A stretch of DNA of 21,303 bases from a virus, in the IMG/VR virus record IMGVR_UViG_3300042320_000605, positions 1 through 21,303 of that record, one strand, 5' to 3'. A model generated the notes under the pieces. It was not told where the DNA came from and ran no database searches. It saw only the letters and a program-made list of their open reading frames with translations. A program made the translations under genes and the position numbers. Below are positions 1 through 10,100 of the stretch, piece after piece; within the stretch, counting starts at the first letter, position 1; each line of letters opens with the position of its first letter.

Positions 1-146
1 AGCCGGATCGCGGATACGTCTCCGGAACCAACATCCAGCTCGTGACGAGCGGCTTCGTCGGGCTCGGCCCTACCGATCTCGGCACGACCGGGGCGCCGCT
101 TAGCGCGACCCGCATCATCCTGTCGGGCTCCTACTTCATCTCCTGA
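1..146 (+). CDS. C-terminal end of an unrecognised virion-region protein (partial)
   Basis: Only the last 47 codons are in the window. The frame begins at base 3 and ends with TGA at 144-146. The tail is rich in Gly, Thr, Ser and hydrophobic residues and ends ILSGSYFIS, which looks like beta structure. It lies directly upstream of the tail tubular genes, the place where T7-like phages carry the major capsid gene, so a capsid or other head protein is the natural guess. That is inference from position; the fragment carries no motif I recognise. The stop overlaps the Shine-Dalgarno site (GAGGAA, 145-150) of the next gene, so the two are probably cotranscribed. Confidence 0.6.
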   Translation, partial: PDRGYVSGTNIQLVTSGFVGLGPTDLGTTGAPLSATRIILSGSYFIS

Positions 147-153
147 GGAATCC

Positions 154-408
154 ATGCCAACGCAGACAGTCGAGAAGGCGTCCTTCGACGCCGAGGGCGT
201 TATCTCCGTCTCCATCGAGACCATCGTCACGGACGGCAACGACGCCTTCGTGTCGCGGTCCATCCAGCGCGGTACCTACGCGCCCGGGACGGACACCGCG
301 CTGCTGCCCGCGTTCGCGGTGTCGCAGGCGAACGCCGTGTGGACCACCGCCGTCGTGGAGAACTACAAGTACAGGTTCGGCACGCCTGAGCCGCTCAACG
401 AACTATGA
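154..408 (+). CDS. Small hypothetical structural-region protein (84 aa)
   Basis: I do not recognise this 84-residue protein. It has no cysteine, no membrane segment and no signal peptide. Alternating hydrophobic and polar residues in the first half suggest a beta-rich fold, and the C-terminal third has an Ala-rich stretch followed by a Tyr-containing tail. A good GAGGAA site sits 3 bases before the ATG. The stop overlaps the next start (ATGA at 405-408), so its translation is coupled to that of tail tubular protein A. Its place between a presumed head gene and the tail tube genes fits a small head or connector component, but this is a guess from position only. Confidence 0.75.
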   Translation: MPTQTVEKASFDAEGVISVSIETIVTDGNDAFVSRSIQRGTYAPGTDTALLPAFAVSQANAVWTTAVVENYKYRFGTPEPLNEL

Positions 409-992
409 ACAAGCTCGATGCAGTGAACGCCGTGCTCCGCCGCGTCGGCGTCCTTCCCGTGCCGGCGCTCGACACCAACGGGCCGTCCGCGGCCGGGCAC
501 GCGGAGCGGTTCCTCGACGCGGCCGACAGGTCGCTCCAGGCGAGGGGCTGGCACTTCAACACCCGGCGCGAGGTCACGCTGACCCGCAACGTGTCCAACA
601 AGATCGCCGTCCCGGCATCGACGTTCCACATCGACACCGACGGCTCGAGCCGCGGGCTTGACGTGACGGTGGTCGGTGGGTTCCTGTACGACCTCGCGAA
701 CAACACCGACGTATGGGCGCAGAACCTTGTAGTGACCTACGTCGCCCAGGCGGCGTTCGCCGACCTTCCCGAGGCGTTCGCGGACTACGTCGTGACCGAC
801 GCGGCGTTCCAGTTCAACAGGTTCCACAAGAAGGACCAGTCGCTCGACCAGATGATCAGGGACGAGCTCACCGTGCGCTGGGCCGCCCTGAAGCGGGCCG
901 ACCGGGAGCTCGCCGACGTCAACGTGCTGAACACCGCAGAATCGAACCAGCTGCGCGGGCGGCCGCGCATGAGGGATAGGAGCGTCTACTGA
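405..992 (+). CDS. Tail tubular protein A, first copy (T7 gp11-like)
   Basis: This 195-residue protein has the hallmark start of T7-type tail tubular protein A: KLDAVNAVLRRVGVLPV, then a conserved Ala/Glu/Arg helix and a Gly-Trp-His-Phe-Asn-Thr motif near residue 50. T7 gp11 has 196 residues, so the length fits. In T7 the protein forms the ring that joins the portal to the tail nozzle. The second half holds a helix-rich FADYVVTDAAFQFNRF segment, also typical. No strong Shine-Dalgarno site precedes the ATG; translation is probably coupled through the ATGA overlap with the previous gene. A second, diverged copy follows immediately. The family assignment is from remembered motifs, not a search. 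Confidence 0.85.
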   Translation: MNKLDAVNAVLRRVGVLPVPALDTNGPSAAGHAERFLDAADRSLQARGWHFNTRREVTLTRNVSNKIAVPASTFHIDTDGSSRGLDVTVVGGFLYDLANNTDVWAQNLVVTYVAQAAFADLPEAFADYVVTDAAFQFNRFHKKDQSLDQMIRDELTVRWAALKRADRELADVNVLNTAESNQLRGRPRMRDRSVY

Positions 993-1570
993 TGCCAAGC
1001 AACGGGATGACCAAGCTCGACGCCGTGAACATGGCGCTCTCGGGCATCAACGAGTACCGGGTGACGTCGCTCGACACCGGCGGCACCTCGGTGCAGGCCG
1101 ACGCGGAGCGGTACGTCGACGACTCGACGCGGTACTTCTGCGCCATGGGCTGGCCGTGCAACACGCGCAGGTCGGCGGCCTTCACGCCGTCCTCCGCGAC
1201 CTTCGAGATCACGCTGGCGTCCGACGTCCTCCGCGTCCGCGGTGCCGGGCCGGACCAGCACCGGAACCTCGTGATCCGCGGCAGCAAGGTCTACGACGCC
1301 GACAAGGGCACGAACAGCATGGGCTCCGCGAACGCCGTGTTCATGGACGTGGCCGTCCTGCTGTCCTTCGAGGACCTCGACCCCATGCTGAAGGAGCTCG
1401 TCGCCAAGCACGCGCAGCAGCAGTTCGTGCGCCGGTTCTCCGCCAGCCAGCTCTCCGACGCATTCGTGTCGCAGGAGCTGTCCATCGTCGACTCCATCAA
1501 CCCGAGGGAGGGCACGTTCACCATGCGTCCGCTCTTCTCGCAGGAAGCACGGCAGCCCCAGCAGGGATAA
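992..1570 (+). CDS. Tail tubular protein A, second copy (T7 gp11-like paralogue)
   Basis: This 192-residue protein is a paralogue of the gene just before it. Both share KLDAVN near the N-terminus, then LDT-x-G-x-S, an AER helix, a Gly-Trp and an NTRR motif in the same order and spacing. Elsewhere they differ strongly, so the duplication is old or the copies were acquired separately. The ATG at 992 overlaps the previous stop by one base (TGATG) and has a GGATAGGAG site about 9 bases upstream. A second ATG at 1007 would align with the start of the first copy but lacks a ribosome site, so 992 is preferred. It may form part of the same ring as copy one, or an adaptor layer next to it. Confidence 0.8.
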   Translation: MPSNGMTKLDAVNMALSGINEYRVTSLDTGGTSVQADAERYVDDSTRYFCAMGWPCNTRRSAAFTPSSATFEITLASDVLRVRGAGPDQHRNLVIRGSKVYDADKGTNSMGSANAVFMDVAVLLSFEDLDPMLKELVAKHAQQQFVRRFSASQLSDAFVSQELSIVDSINPREGTFTMRPLFSQEARQPQQG

Positions 1571-3946
1571 ATGGCGACCAAGCCGTACTCCCAGAGGATC
1601 CCGTCGCTCCACAACGGGATCTCCACGCAGGCTCCGAGCAGCAGGTTCCCGAGCCAGGTCGCCGACGCCGAGAACGCCCTGTTCAACGTCGTGAGCGGGG
1701 TCTCCACCCGCGGCGGGTCCAGGCACGTCGTGACCCTCGACCAGATCGGGTCGGCGGCACTCGCGAACTCCGCGTCCGACTTCCGGTTCCACCGGATCGT
1801 CCGGGACTCGGCCGAGCGGTACCTCGTGGTCTACGGCCGCAACAACGGCGGCAACATGGACATCGAGGTCGTCGACCTCGGGAACCCGCGCAACCGGGTG
1901 CAGTACTTCACGCTCGGCTCCCCGAGCGCGGGGACCTTCACGATCTCGTTCGGCGGCCAGACAACGGCGGCCATCGCCCACAACGCGAGCGCGGCGACCA
2001 TACAGACCGAGATCCGGGCGCTCTCCACGGTCGGGGCCGGGAACGCCACGGTGACGGCGAGCGGCGCGTGGTTCGTGGTCGCATTCTCCGATACCCTCGC
2101 GTACACGGGCCTGATGACCATCACGTCGAGCCTGACGGGCGCGACGATCGACGGCCCATACGGGACGCAGTGCAAGGTCACCGGGCTGACCGGGGCGGTG
2201 CAGACGTACCTCAACGGCGGCAGCGCGATCGCCGGCGACCTGCGGCTCCTGACCATCGTCGACACCACGATCATCGCGAACTCGCAGGTGGCGACCGGGA
2301 CCACCACGTCGAACCAGGCGCTCGACGCAGCCAAGATGCCGATCAAGATGGAGCGCAGCTCGCTGGTCCCGCCGACCTTCGCGCTGTCGCAGATCACCTG
2401 GAACGCAGGGAGCGCGACCAAGACCGCGCCCGTCCCGATGCGGATGGGATCGGGCGGCGAGAAGCGGATCGCCGACGTCGCGTACCACCGCGGCAGGCTC
2501 TGCTTCGCGATGGACGAGTGGCTCGTCACGAGCCAGCCCGACTCGCTCTACAACTTCTTCCCGTTCGTGGACGAGCCGAACTACAACGACTCCAACCCGA
2601 TCGTGGCGCAGCTCGGCAGCTCGAGCGTGTCGGTGATCGACTGGATCGTCCCGTTCCGCAAGGCGCTGCTCGTCCTCACCAGGAACGGCGCGCAGTTCGA
2701 GATCGGCGGCGGGGAGACCTTCACGCCGAAGTCGGCCACCCTCACGCCGAGCACGACCTACGCGACGCAGCGGGTCAAGCCCGCGCCGATCTCGTCGTTC
2801 ATCTACTTCGCCGGCGTCCGCGAGAACACCTCGGTGGTCTACGAGTACGCCTACGACGACGTCCAGGTGTCGTACCGGGCGTCCGCGATCACCCAGCACG
2901 TCGACGGCCTCCTGCCGTCCTCCATCCGCAGCCTCGCGGCCAGCGACAACAACGACACGCTCGTGGTGGTGCCGGGCAACCCGTCGCCGAACCCGGGCGC
3001 GGCCGTGCAGTCGAACGGCCTCGGCGGCGGGCGGTGGTCCAACCCCAACACCTGGGCCGGCGGCATCTCGCCGACCGAGGGGCACGTCGCGCAGATCGCC
3101 TCCGGGGACGTCGTGGTCTTCGACGGCTACGGGCAGTCGAGCGCGAACCTGTTCATCTACCGCACGCTGCGCGTCGCGGACAAGCTCGTCCAGAGCGCGT
3201 GGACCAAGTACACGTTCAACACCGACCGCATCCTCGACGTGGCGATCGTCGAGGACACGGCCTACGTCCTGCGGATGGCGTACAACCAGCCGATCGGGAG
3301 CGGGAGCACGGCGGCGAACTACCGGGTGGTGATCGACTCCATGCCGATCTCGTCGGACCCGTCCGCGCCGGCCACGTTCGACGAGCAGCCGCGCCTCGAC
3401 CACCGCAGGGTGGTGCGTACCGGGACGGTCGCGGGCGGCTCCGTGAAGTGGCGCATCGACGCGGCCGACTACGACATCGACACGGTCTCCTCGCAGGTCA
3501 ACGGGACGTGGACCGACTACGACGCGACGGTCACGCCCGTGGCCGGATCGACCGACGCCGAGGTCAGCTGCTCGCAGACGTCGCTCTCCGACAAGCTCGT
3601 GGTCCTGGGCCGCCGCATCCCGTTCAAGGTGACCACGACGCGCCTGTTCCGCACCGACGACCAGGGCAACGCGATCGTCGAGGGCGAGCTGTTCGTCAAC
3701 AAGATCGTCACCGACCACACCAACTCCGGGCCGTACACGCTGTCGGTCTCGTCGGCGCGGCGCGAGGACCGGACGTTCAGGTTCTCGCCGTCCGAGGCGA
3801 ACATCGACAGGTACGGCCGGCTCCAGGCATGGACGCCCGGACGGGCGCAGGACATGAGCATCTCGGTGAGGAACGTGGACTCGCGCCCGGTCGTGATCAC
3901 CGGCATCGAGTTCTACGGCACGCACAACACGGCAACGGAAGGCTGA
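1571..3946 (+). CDS. Tail tubular protein B / tail nozzle (T7 gp12-like)
   Basis: The 791-residue length is close to T7 gp12 (794), which builds the tail nozzle. The N-terminus has the family pattern: a polar lead, GIS-TQAP and a Tyr/Phe-Pro-x-Q-x-x-x-x-N motif, then a Gly-Gly-Ser-Arg site where relatives have KRPP. The AWTKYTF motif near 543-549, followed by a DVAIVEDTAYVLR strand, is typical of the late propeller region. Two segments look inserted: about residues 112-193 resemble the small beta domain GTF-T-I-x-F-G-G-Q-T-T seen in tail and surface proteins, and about residues 467-521 hold a G8-like motif (W-S-N-P-x-T-W-x-G-G, then I-x-S-G-x-V-V-x-D). It follows tail tubular A directly, with a short AGGGA site. 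Confidence 0.88.
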   Translation: MATKPYSQRIPSLHNGISTQAPSSRFPSQVADAENALFNVVSGVSTRGGSRHVVTLDQIGSAALANSASDFRFHRIVRDSAERYLVVYGRNNGGNMDIEVVDLGNPRNRVQYFTLGSPSAGTFTISFGGQTTAAIAHNASAATIQTEIRALSTVGAGNATVTASGAWFVVAFSDTLAYTGLMTITSSLTGATIDGPYGTQCKVTGLTGAVQTYLNGGSAIAGDLRLLTIVDTTIIANSQVATGTTTSNQALDAAKMPIKMERSSLVPPTFALSQITWNAGSATKTAPVPMRMGSGGEKRIADVAYHRGRLCFAMDEWLVTSQPDSLYNFFPFVDEPNYNDSNPIVAQLGSSSVSVIDWIVPFRKALLVLTRNGAQFEIGGGETFTPKSATLTPSTTYATQRVKPAPISSFIYFAGVRENTSVVYEYAYDDVQVSYRASAITQHVDGLLPSSIRSLAASDNNDTLVVVPGNPSPNPGAAVQSNGLGGGRWSNPNTWAGGISPTEGHVAQIASGDVVVFDGYGQSSANLFIYRTLRVADKLVQSAWTKYTFNTDRILDVAIVEDTAYVLRMAYNQPIGSGSTAANYRVVIDSMPISSDPSAPATFDEQPRLDHRRVVRTGTVAGGSVKWRIDAADYDIDTVSSQVNGTWTDYDATVTPVAGSTDAEVSCSQTSLSDKLVVLGRRIPFKVTTTRLFRTDDQGNAIVEGELFVNKIVTDHTNSGPYTLSVSSARREDRTFRFSPSEANIDRYGRLQAWTPGRAQDMSISVRNVDSRPVVITGIEFYGTHNTATEG

Positions 3947-3947
3947 T

Positions 3948-4568
3948 ATGCCAATAGACGGACTGATCTACGGCGGAGCCGCGATGGGCCTGTTCCAGGG
4001 CTTCCTCGGCTCCATGGCGCAGGCGAAGCGCAACGACGCGCTGGCTGCGTCCATGCGCCAGCTTCAGGTCCAGCAGGGGAACACGAACGTGGCGTTCGAC
4101 ACCCGCAGCCAGATGCTCGCGGAGAACCAAGCGTTCCAGACGGAGGGGCTCATGCAGGGGATCGCCACGCAGCGCATGGCCCTGCGGAGGCAGTACCAGC
4201 AGGCCGCCGGGACCGCACGGGCCGGGCTCGTCGAGAGCGGGTTCGCCGTCAGCGGGTCCAAGCGTGACATCCTCCGCTCCATCGACATGGACGCCGTGAT
4301 CAACCGCCGGATCCTCGAGGCCAACATCGGGCGCTCCGTGCAGGCCAGCGCGATGGAGTACCGCAACCAGCTCTTCGGGCTCCAGCAGCAGCGGATGCAG
4401 CAGCAGTACGCCTACCAGAACCAGATTACGAGCCTCGGGAACGAGCAGGGCAGCACCTTCCTCACCGGGCTCACGCAGGGCATCCAGGGCTTCGGCACCG
4501 GCGTCTCCATCGGGAGCGCCTTCAGCGACCGCAGCGTCCAGACATACGTCGGCGGAGGACGGGCATGA
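3948..4568 (+). CDS. Internal virion protein, T7 gp14-like
   Basis: This 206-residue protein matches T7 gp14 (196 residues) in size, order and character. A glycine-rich hydrophobic N-terminus (about residues 5-22) is followed by a long Gln/Ala/Arg-rich helical region that ends in a Gly-rich C-terminus. In T7, gp14 leaves the capsid first and forms the outer-membrane part of the DNA ejection channel. The helical region near residues 100-115 contains a GSKRDILRS segment common in these proteins. A GGAAGG site lies 5 bases before the ATG. The stop overlaps the next start (ATGA), which fits the expected gp14-gp15-gp16 run. No enzymatic motif is seen. Confidence 0.8.
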   Translation: MPIDGLIYGGAAMGLFQGFLGSMAQAKRNDALAASMRQLQVQQGNTNVAFDTRSQMLAENQAFQTEGLMQGIATQRMALRRQYQQAAGTARAGLVESGFAVSGSKRDILRSIDMDAVINRRILEANIGRSVQASAMEYRNQLFGLQQQRMQQQYAYQNQITSLGNEQGSTFLTGLTQGIQGFGTGVSIGSAFSDRSVQTYVGGGRA

Positions 4569-7147
4569 GCCAGTTCCAGGCACAGGCCGCGTTCCTGCCA
4601 GCGAACCAGGGAGCAAGGCGCAACGCACCCGTCGACGTCCCGTCAGGCACGGGCATCCCCGCGGTGCAGGTCGCCGGCATCGGGGCGCCCGGCCTTCCCG
4701 GCGTCGCCGTGCTCCCGGCGCCCGTCCCGGACCTGTCGGCGGCACGGGACCTCGAGCAGGCGCTTCGGGCCACGCAGGCGCTCGGGAACACCCTGGTCGA
4801 CGTCGGCAACGCGCTGAACATCCAGCGGCAGATCGACGAGCGGCAGTCGATCTACGACGCCAGACTTCGCGCGGAGCAGGACGAGGGACGGATGCTCGTC
4901 GACTTCCAGGACGGGAAGATGGACGCGACGATCGACGCGACCGACGACATCGACGCATTCATCGGGCAGTACGCGGGCCGATACGTCGACCCCGCCCGGA
5001 CCCAGCCCGCCGGGGACGGCGAACGGCTTACCGCCGCCGAGGCCGAGTACCGCGAGCGGATCGGCAAGGTCGCGCAGCAGATGTACGTCCGGCGCCGCGC
5101 CGACCAGCAGAAGCTCAAGTTCGCAAGGGATGCCCGAGGCGTCCATGCAGAGCTCGTCGACCCGACCTCCGTCGGGCCGAGCCGCGACTCCGAGACCCTG
5201 TGGAACGAGTTCTCCGAACGCTACCCGTGGCTCGACCGCGCCACCTTCACGGAGGCAACGTTCGGCAAGGCGCTCGAGGCGCTGGCGAGGTCCGGCGACG
5301 AGGCCGGGTTCGCCCAGGCCAGCGCGCTGGTGACCGGCGGCGAGGACCGCACGATCGTCGTGGAGCCGCTCCGCAAGGTGCTCTCCGACGCAGTCCGCGC
5401 CCGACGGGCGAGCCAGCTCTCGATGGCCGAGCTCGCGATGAAGGAGGCGACGAGCAGCGAGTCACCGTTCCTCGGTCGGTACGCGACCCTGCGCGACAGC
5501 CTCGACTCCTCGGTGGAGGATCCCGGGCTGCGCGAGAGCACCATGATCGACTTCCTCACGGAGGAGATCAAGCAGACGCGGAGCGAGGGCGACCTTGCCG
5601 CGTCCGACGCCGTGGCGAAGATGCACCTCTCCCCGGAGGGCTACGCGGAGTTCAGCCGCCGCAAGGAGGCGCTCGCCGCGCCCGTGCTGACCAAGGTGCT
5701 GAAGGCGTATGCCAGCGACCCGGATGCGGACTTCGCGTCCTACGCGGAGAGCGTCGCCGGCCGCATCGACCCGGACGACCTTCAGACCGCATACGACGCG
5801 CGCGTCCGCACGGTGAAGGAACACCGCAAGTCCCTGATGATCACCGAATACCTCAGGACGGGCGACCGCGCCAGGCTCGAGGCCATGCTGGACGAGTCGT
5901 TCGACAGGTACGACACCGCGCGGCCGGAATGGTCACAGATCGACGAGAACATCAGCGGCGAGGAGTTCAACGACCTCCTCGATGAGCTTGACAAGATCGA
6001 CGAGGACCGGGCGCAGACAGCCGCCGCGGCGGACATCATGGCGCGGCGCGTCGTTCTCCAGCCAGGCGACACCAAGTGGGACACCGTCATGGCGAAGGCA
6101 GGAGCCATGCGCGGCGGCAAGATCATCGACCCGCAGAAGGCAGGGGAGCTGATCGTCGGGACGCAGACCGTCCCGGCGAAGATGCTGGACGCGATCTACG
6201 CGGACCTGCGCGGCACGGGACCGGAGCGCCGGCGCGCCATCGAGCTCCTGGCGGAGATCGCGCCGCTGCTCGAAGACCCCGCCGCGGCGGCACAGATCAA
6301 CGGATTCTCGCTGCGCGACTCGGACGCCGGTACCAACGCCGCGACGATCCGGGCCATCGAGTCGGTCCTGCCGTCGCTGGCGCGGATGCAGCGCGGGCAG
6401 GACGGCAGGCTGTCGGACGGTGACATCCAGGCGTCGGCCGAGGCGTTCAACGCGGCGCTCGAGAGATGGCAGGACGCGCAGCCGCCGGCGATCGACGCGC
6501 GGCGCTACGAGGATTCGCTCCGCGCCAACGGGATACTCAAGATCGGCGGCGTGAACACCTTCGACCCGCAGACCGGACTTCCGTCCTTTCCCGTATACCG
6601 CAACGCGCTCAAGACCGCGGCGGCAACCAAGCTCTCGCGCAATGGGCTTCCGAACGAGGCGGCCGTCGAGCTCGCCGACGTCGTCGCGTCCGACGTGATC
6701 GCCGAGTCGTACCCGGCCATCGGGAACGTCGGGATGTCGAAGCAGGTGCTGGAGCAGAAGCTGGAGGACAGGGTCAGCGCGACGGTCGCCTCGTACCACC
6801 TGCCGACGATCGGCGGTCGTGGGTTCACCTCGCCCGTTCCGCGGTTGTGGGCGCCCAACGCATCGTGGGACGAGGCACGCGCCGTCGCCATGCTCAAGGA
6901 GAAGGGCGTGGAATCGGACGCCGTCACGCACGTCTTCCCGTCGCTCGGAGACGGTAACTCGTGGTACGTCCTCTCGAGGGACAAGAAGGGGACGATGAAC
7001 TACGTCCAGATCGACCTCGGCAGGCCTGCCGTGGCCGCGCCGCTGACGGTCGAGCAGCGCATACAGCAGGCGCGCGAGCGGCGGGCGGCGTCGAAGTCCA
7101 AGCCGGCCAGCTGGATCGACGCGATGGGGGTAAACCTTGGACGCTGA
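4565..7147 (+). CDS. Internal virion protein, T7 gp15-like
   Basis: This 860-residue, largely helical protein lies between the gp14-like and gp16-like genes and so takes the place of T7 gp15 (747 residues). T7 gp15 forms the periplasmic tunnel of the ejectosome. The first 60 residues are Pro/Ala/Gly-rich and probably disordered. After that comes a helix starting LEQALRATQALGNTLVDVG and long charged segments. I see no membrane segment and no lytic transglycosylase motif. The C-terminal 130 residues (from about GGRGFTSPVPRLW) look like a separate compact domain. The start has a GGAGG site 6 bases upstream. Sequence identity to gp15 is too low for me to claim directly; the call rests on order, size and helical content. 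Confidence 0.72.
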   Translation: MSQFQAQAAFLPANQGARRNAPVDVPSGTGIPAVQVAGIGAPGLPGVAVLPAPVPDLSAARDLEQALRATQALGNTLVDVGNALNIQRQIDERQSIYDARLRAEQDEGRMLVDFQDGKMDATIDATDDIDAFIGQYAGRYVDPARTQPAGDGERLTAAEAEYRERIGKVAQQMYVRRRADQQKLKFARDARGVHAELVDPTSVGPSRDSETLWNEFSERYPWLDRATFTEATFGKALEALARSGDEAGFAQASALVTGGEDRTIVVEPLRKVLSDAVRARRASQLSMAELAMKEATSSESPFLGRYATLRDSLDSSVEDPGLRESTMIDFLTEEIKQTRSEGDLAASDAVAKMHLSPEGYAEFSRRKEALAAPVLTKVLKAYASDPDADFASYAESVAGRIDPDDLQTAYDARVRTVKEHRKSLMITEYLRTGDRARLEAMLDESFDRYDTARPEWSQIDENISGEEFNDLLDELDKIDEDRAQTAAAADIMARRVVLQPGDTKWDTVMAKAGAMRGGKIIDPQKAGELIVGTQTVPAKMLDAIYADLRGTGPERRRAIELLAEIAPLLEDPAAAAQINGFSLRDSDAGTNAATIRAIESVLPSLARMQRGQDGRLSDGDIQASAEAFNAALERWQDAQPPAIDARRYEDSLRANGILKIGGVNTFDPQTGLPSFPVYRNALKTAAATKLSRNGLPNEAAVELADVVASDVIAESYPAIGNVGMSKQVLEQKLEDRVSATVASYHLPTIGGRGFTSPVPRLWAPNASWDEARAVAMLKEKGVESDAVTHVFPSLGDGNSWYVLSRDKKGTMNYVQIDLGRPAVAAPLTVEQRIQQARERRAASKSKPASWIDAMGVNLGR

Positions 7148-10100
7148 GGTCAAGGACCCGTTCCGGTCGCTCGCGGAGCTGCGAGAGGACACGGTACGCA
7201 GGCTGTCGGGGACCGAGAGCATGGCCCCGCTGCCGACCTCGCGCGCCGAGGGTCCCGGGTTCGGCGACGCGGTCGGTTCGAGCTACGACCTCTCGCCGAC
7301 GCCGCGCCTGTTCCGCCGAACCGGGCTGATCGACAACATCGGCGAAGGGCTCGCCGTCATGCTGCCCGAGTGGGCGGGCGGCATCACGGTCGACGAGTAC
7401 GACCAGGCACTGCCGTCCGGGCCGCCCGAGCCGTTCCTCTTCGACGACTACGTCAAGCGGCTCCAGCCGCGGTCGCAGGACGTCGCGATCCGCCTGTACG
7501 AGAGCGGAGAGATCGACGACGACATGGATCGACGGCAGGTCGACGCGATCCTGACCGACTCGCTGTCCGTGCAGGACGACCTCGAGACGCTCGCCGCGTA
7601 CAACGAGAACGAGGGGTTCCTCAAGACGCTCGGCGCCAGCGCGCTCGGTGGCGCGGGCGACCCGGTGTACATGATCCCCGTCGGCGGCCAGGCGGCGCGC
7701 GGCGCGATGCTGCTGCGGTCGACGCCAGGGATGCTGCTGCGGCTCGGCGGCACCTCCGCGCTCACGATGAGTGCCCTGAACCTGGCGTCCAAGAAGGTGA
7801 TCGACCAGGCGTCCTACGACCTCACCAACGAGCCCGGCATGGGCGACGAGATCGTCGTCGCGTCCATCGGCGGCGGCATCGGCCTCGCCATGCCGGCCGC
7901 GGCCTACACGGCGAAGACGGCGCTCGCATCGGCCATCAACGGCCTCAGCTCCGGCGGCGCCAGGCTGCCGTTCGGGCTCCCGGCCTGGGCGCAGCGGTGG
8001 AACTCGCAGGAGCGGCTGCGCGCGGCGTTCCGGCAGATGAACCTCGACGAGACGGACCGCATCGTGCAGTCCGTGTCCGGCGAGGGCGCGGATGCCGCGC
8101 TGCGCCGCGCCGGCGGAACGATCCGGTTCGACCAGGAGCGCGCGCGGAGCGTCACGATCCTGAAGCGGCTGATCGCCGACGCCCGGGGCGGCACGTTCCA
8201 TCCCGACCTCTCCATCGCGCCGCTCCTCGCCGGGGACGACGCGGAGATCGCCGCGCTCACCACCAAGCTGCGGAACCTGTACAAGAGGGAACGAGCGGCG
8301 ATCAAGACGCTGAACCTGAACGCCATGGCCGCCGGAGCCGCGCCCGTCGCGGACCCGGACGCCTTCCGGTTCGCCATGCAGCGACACCCGGCGCAGGGCG
8401 CATACGACGACCTGCGGATTGTGCGTGCGTTCTTCGACAACGACCCGGAGATGCAGTCCTCGCCGAGCCGGAACCCGATCCTGTCGCTGTTCCTCGGAGC
8501 AGGCGACGCCCTGCCGACCGGGACGAGCCCGGGAGTCCGCATGAGCCGCTGGGGCAACCTGATGTACGACATCACGCGCGCCCTGTCCGGCAGCTTCACC
8601 GACATGACGCCCGGGCAGCTCAAGCTGCTCGGCGGCTCGCGTGCCAGCGCCGAGGCCACCAAGGATGCGTTCGACCTCATGCTCAACGGCGTGACCGTGC
8701 AGATGCGCCGCATCCTGAAGAAGCACAAGATGCTTGGCAAGATCCGGAGCCGGATTCCCGAGGGAAACGCAACTATGCGCGAGGCCGTCGACATCCTCTT
8801 CGACGACCAGAACGCAGCCATGGGCATGGCCGGCGCGGTATCGCAGCGCAACCCGGCGGCCGTCGAGCTCGCCGACACCATGCGAAACGGCTACTTCCGG
8901 CGAATCATGGGTGAGCTCGTGGACGTCGGGCTGTTCGACGCGAACCCGTTCGGGATGCAGCACTACGTCCCGCTCGCGGTGGACGAGCAGGCCGCGAGGG
9001 CCGACAAGCCCGGGTTCATCAAGGCGGCGATCGCGCAGTTCCGGTTCCTGGACGCCGCCGAGCGGCCCAACCAGATCCGGCCCGACGCCCTGGCGCGCGC
9101 CTTCGACCGCACCACCGACAAGGCGATCCGCGACGAGATCGTCGGCGCCGTCCGGACGCACGTCGGCGACCCGGCGTTCGCGCCGGCGAACGGCGACGAG
9201 ATCCGGGCAAGGCTCGAGGACCCCGGCGTCAGCGTGCTGCCCCCGGAGTCGGCCCTGCCGGCGACCGCGCGGACCGCGTACCGGGACTCCATCGAGGCCA
9301 TCTACGCCGAGGGAGCGGAGGCGCTGCAAAGTCGCATCACCAATCCCTTTTCCGAGACGAAGACCTTCGAGTCCATCGGCTCGGCCGGCAGGCCGGACTC
9401 CTTCCGGACGCGCACGTTCAAGGCCGTGGCCCCCGAGCTGCGCGAGTTCCTGATCCGGGACCCGATCACGCTGCTGCGCCGGTACGGCGCGCAGGTCCAC
9501 GGGCAGATCGGGATCGCCCGCGCGATCAAGGACCACCCCGACATCTTCGGAAAGCTCCAGATCCGCAAAGGCAGGAAGATGCGCGGCGTCGAGAATGTCG
9601 ATGACTTGCTGGAGTGGCTCAAGGAGGCCGGAAACGCATTTGATAGTCGATTCAAGGGAAAGGACGCCCCAGAGTTCTCCGGTGCATACAAGGCGGTCCA
9701 GGGCCTGCTGCTCGACCAGCAGGCAATGATCAAGCGCCTCATCGGGCAGACGCTCTACAACGACAATGCACGCCCTGCGGAGGGCACCATGTTCCTCACG
9801 CGCAACCTGTCGCGCGGCGCGATGCTCGTGAACGGCGGCATGATGGGCGTGTCGAACCTCGGCGACCTTGCCATGAAGCTCGGGTGGACGGCGATGCACC
9901 CGATCCGCGGCACGCAGATCCTGTTCGAGACCTTCGCGCCGTTCGTCGGCTCGCTCCGGCGGCGCGACCTCGAGTTCCTCAACATGATGAGCCACCTCTC
10001 CGCGCTGCCGCGGGATACGACGGACTTCGTCATGGCGCAGCGTGGCTTCGGGACCGGGCTGACCAGGTACGCATCCGGCAGGGCGGATGACCTGATGGAG

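Noticed and set aside
986-3925. A 979-codon open frame on the minus strand
   Set aside because: It lies opposite the tail tubular genes, is rich in Arg, Val, Asp and His, and has no motif. It is the usual antisense artefact in GC-rich DNA.
1156-3957. A 933-codon open frame on the + strand in another phase
   Set aside because: Low-complexity Arg/Ala/Gly composition overlapping two well supported tail genes; no domain visible.
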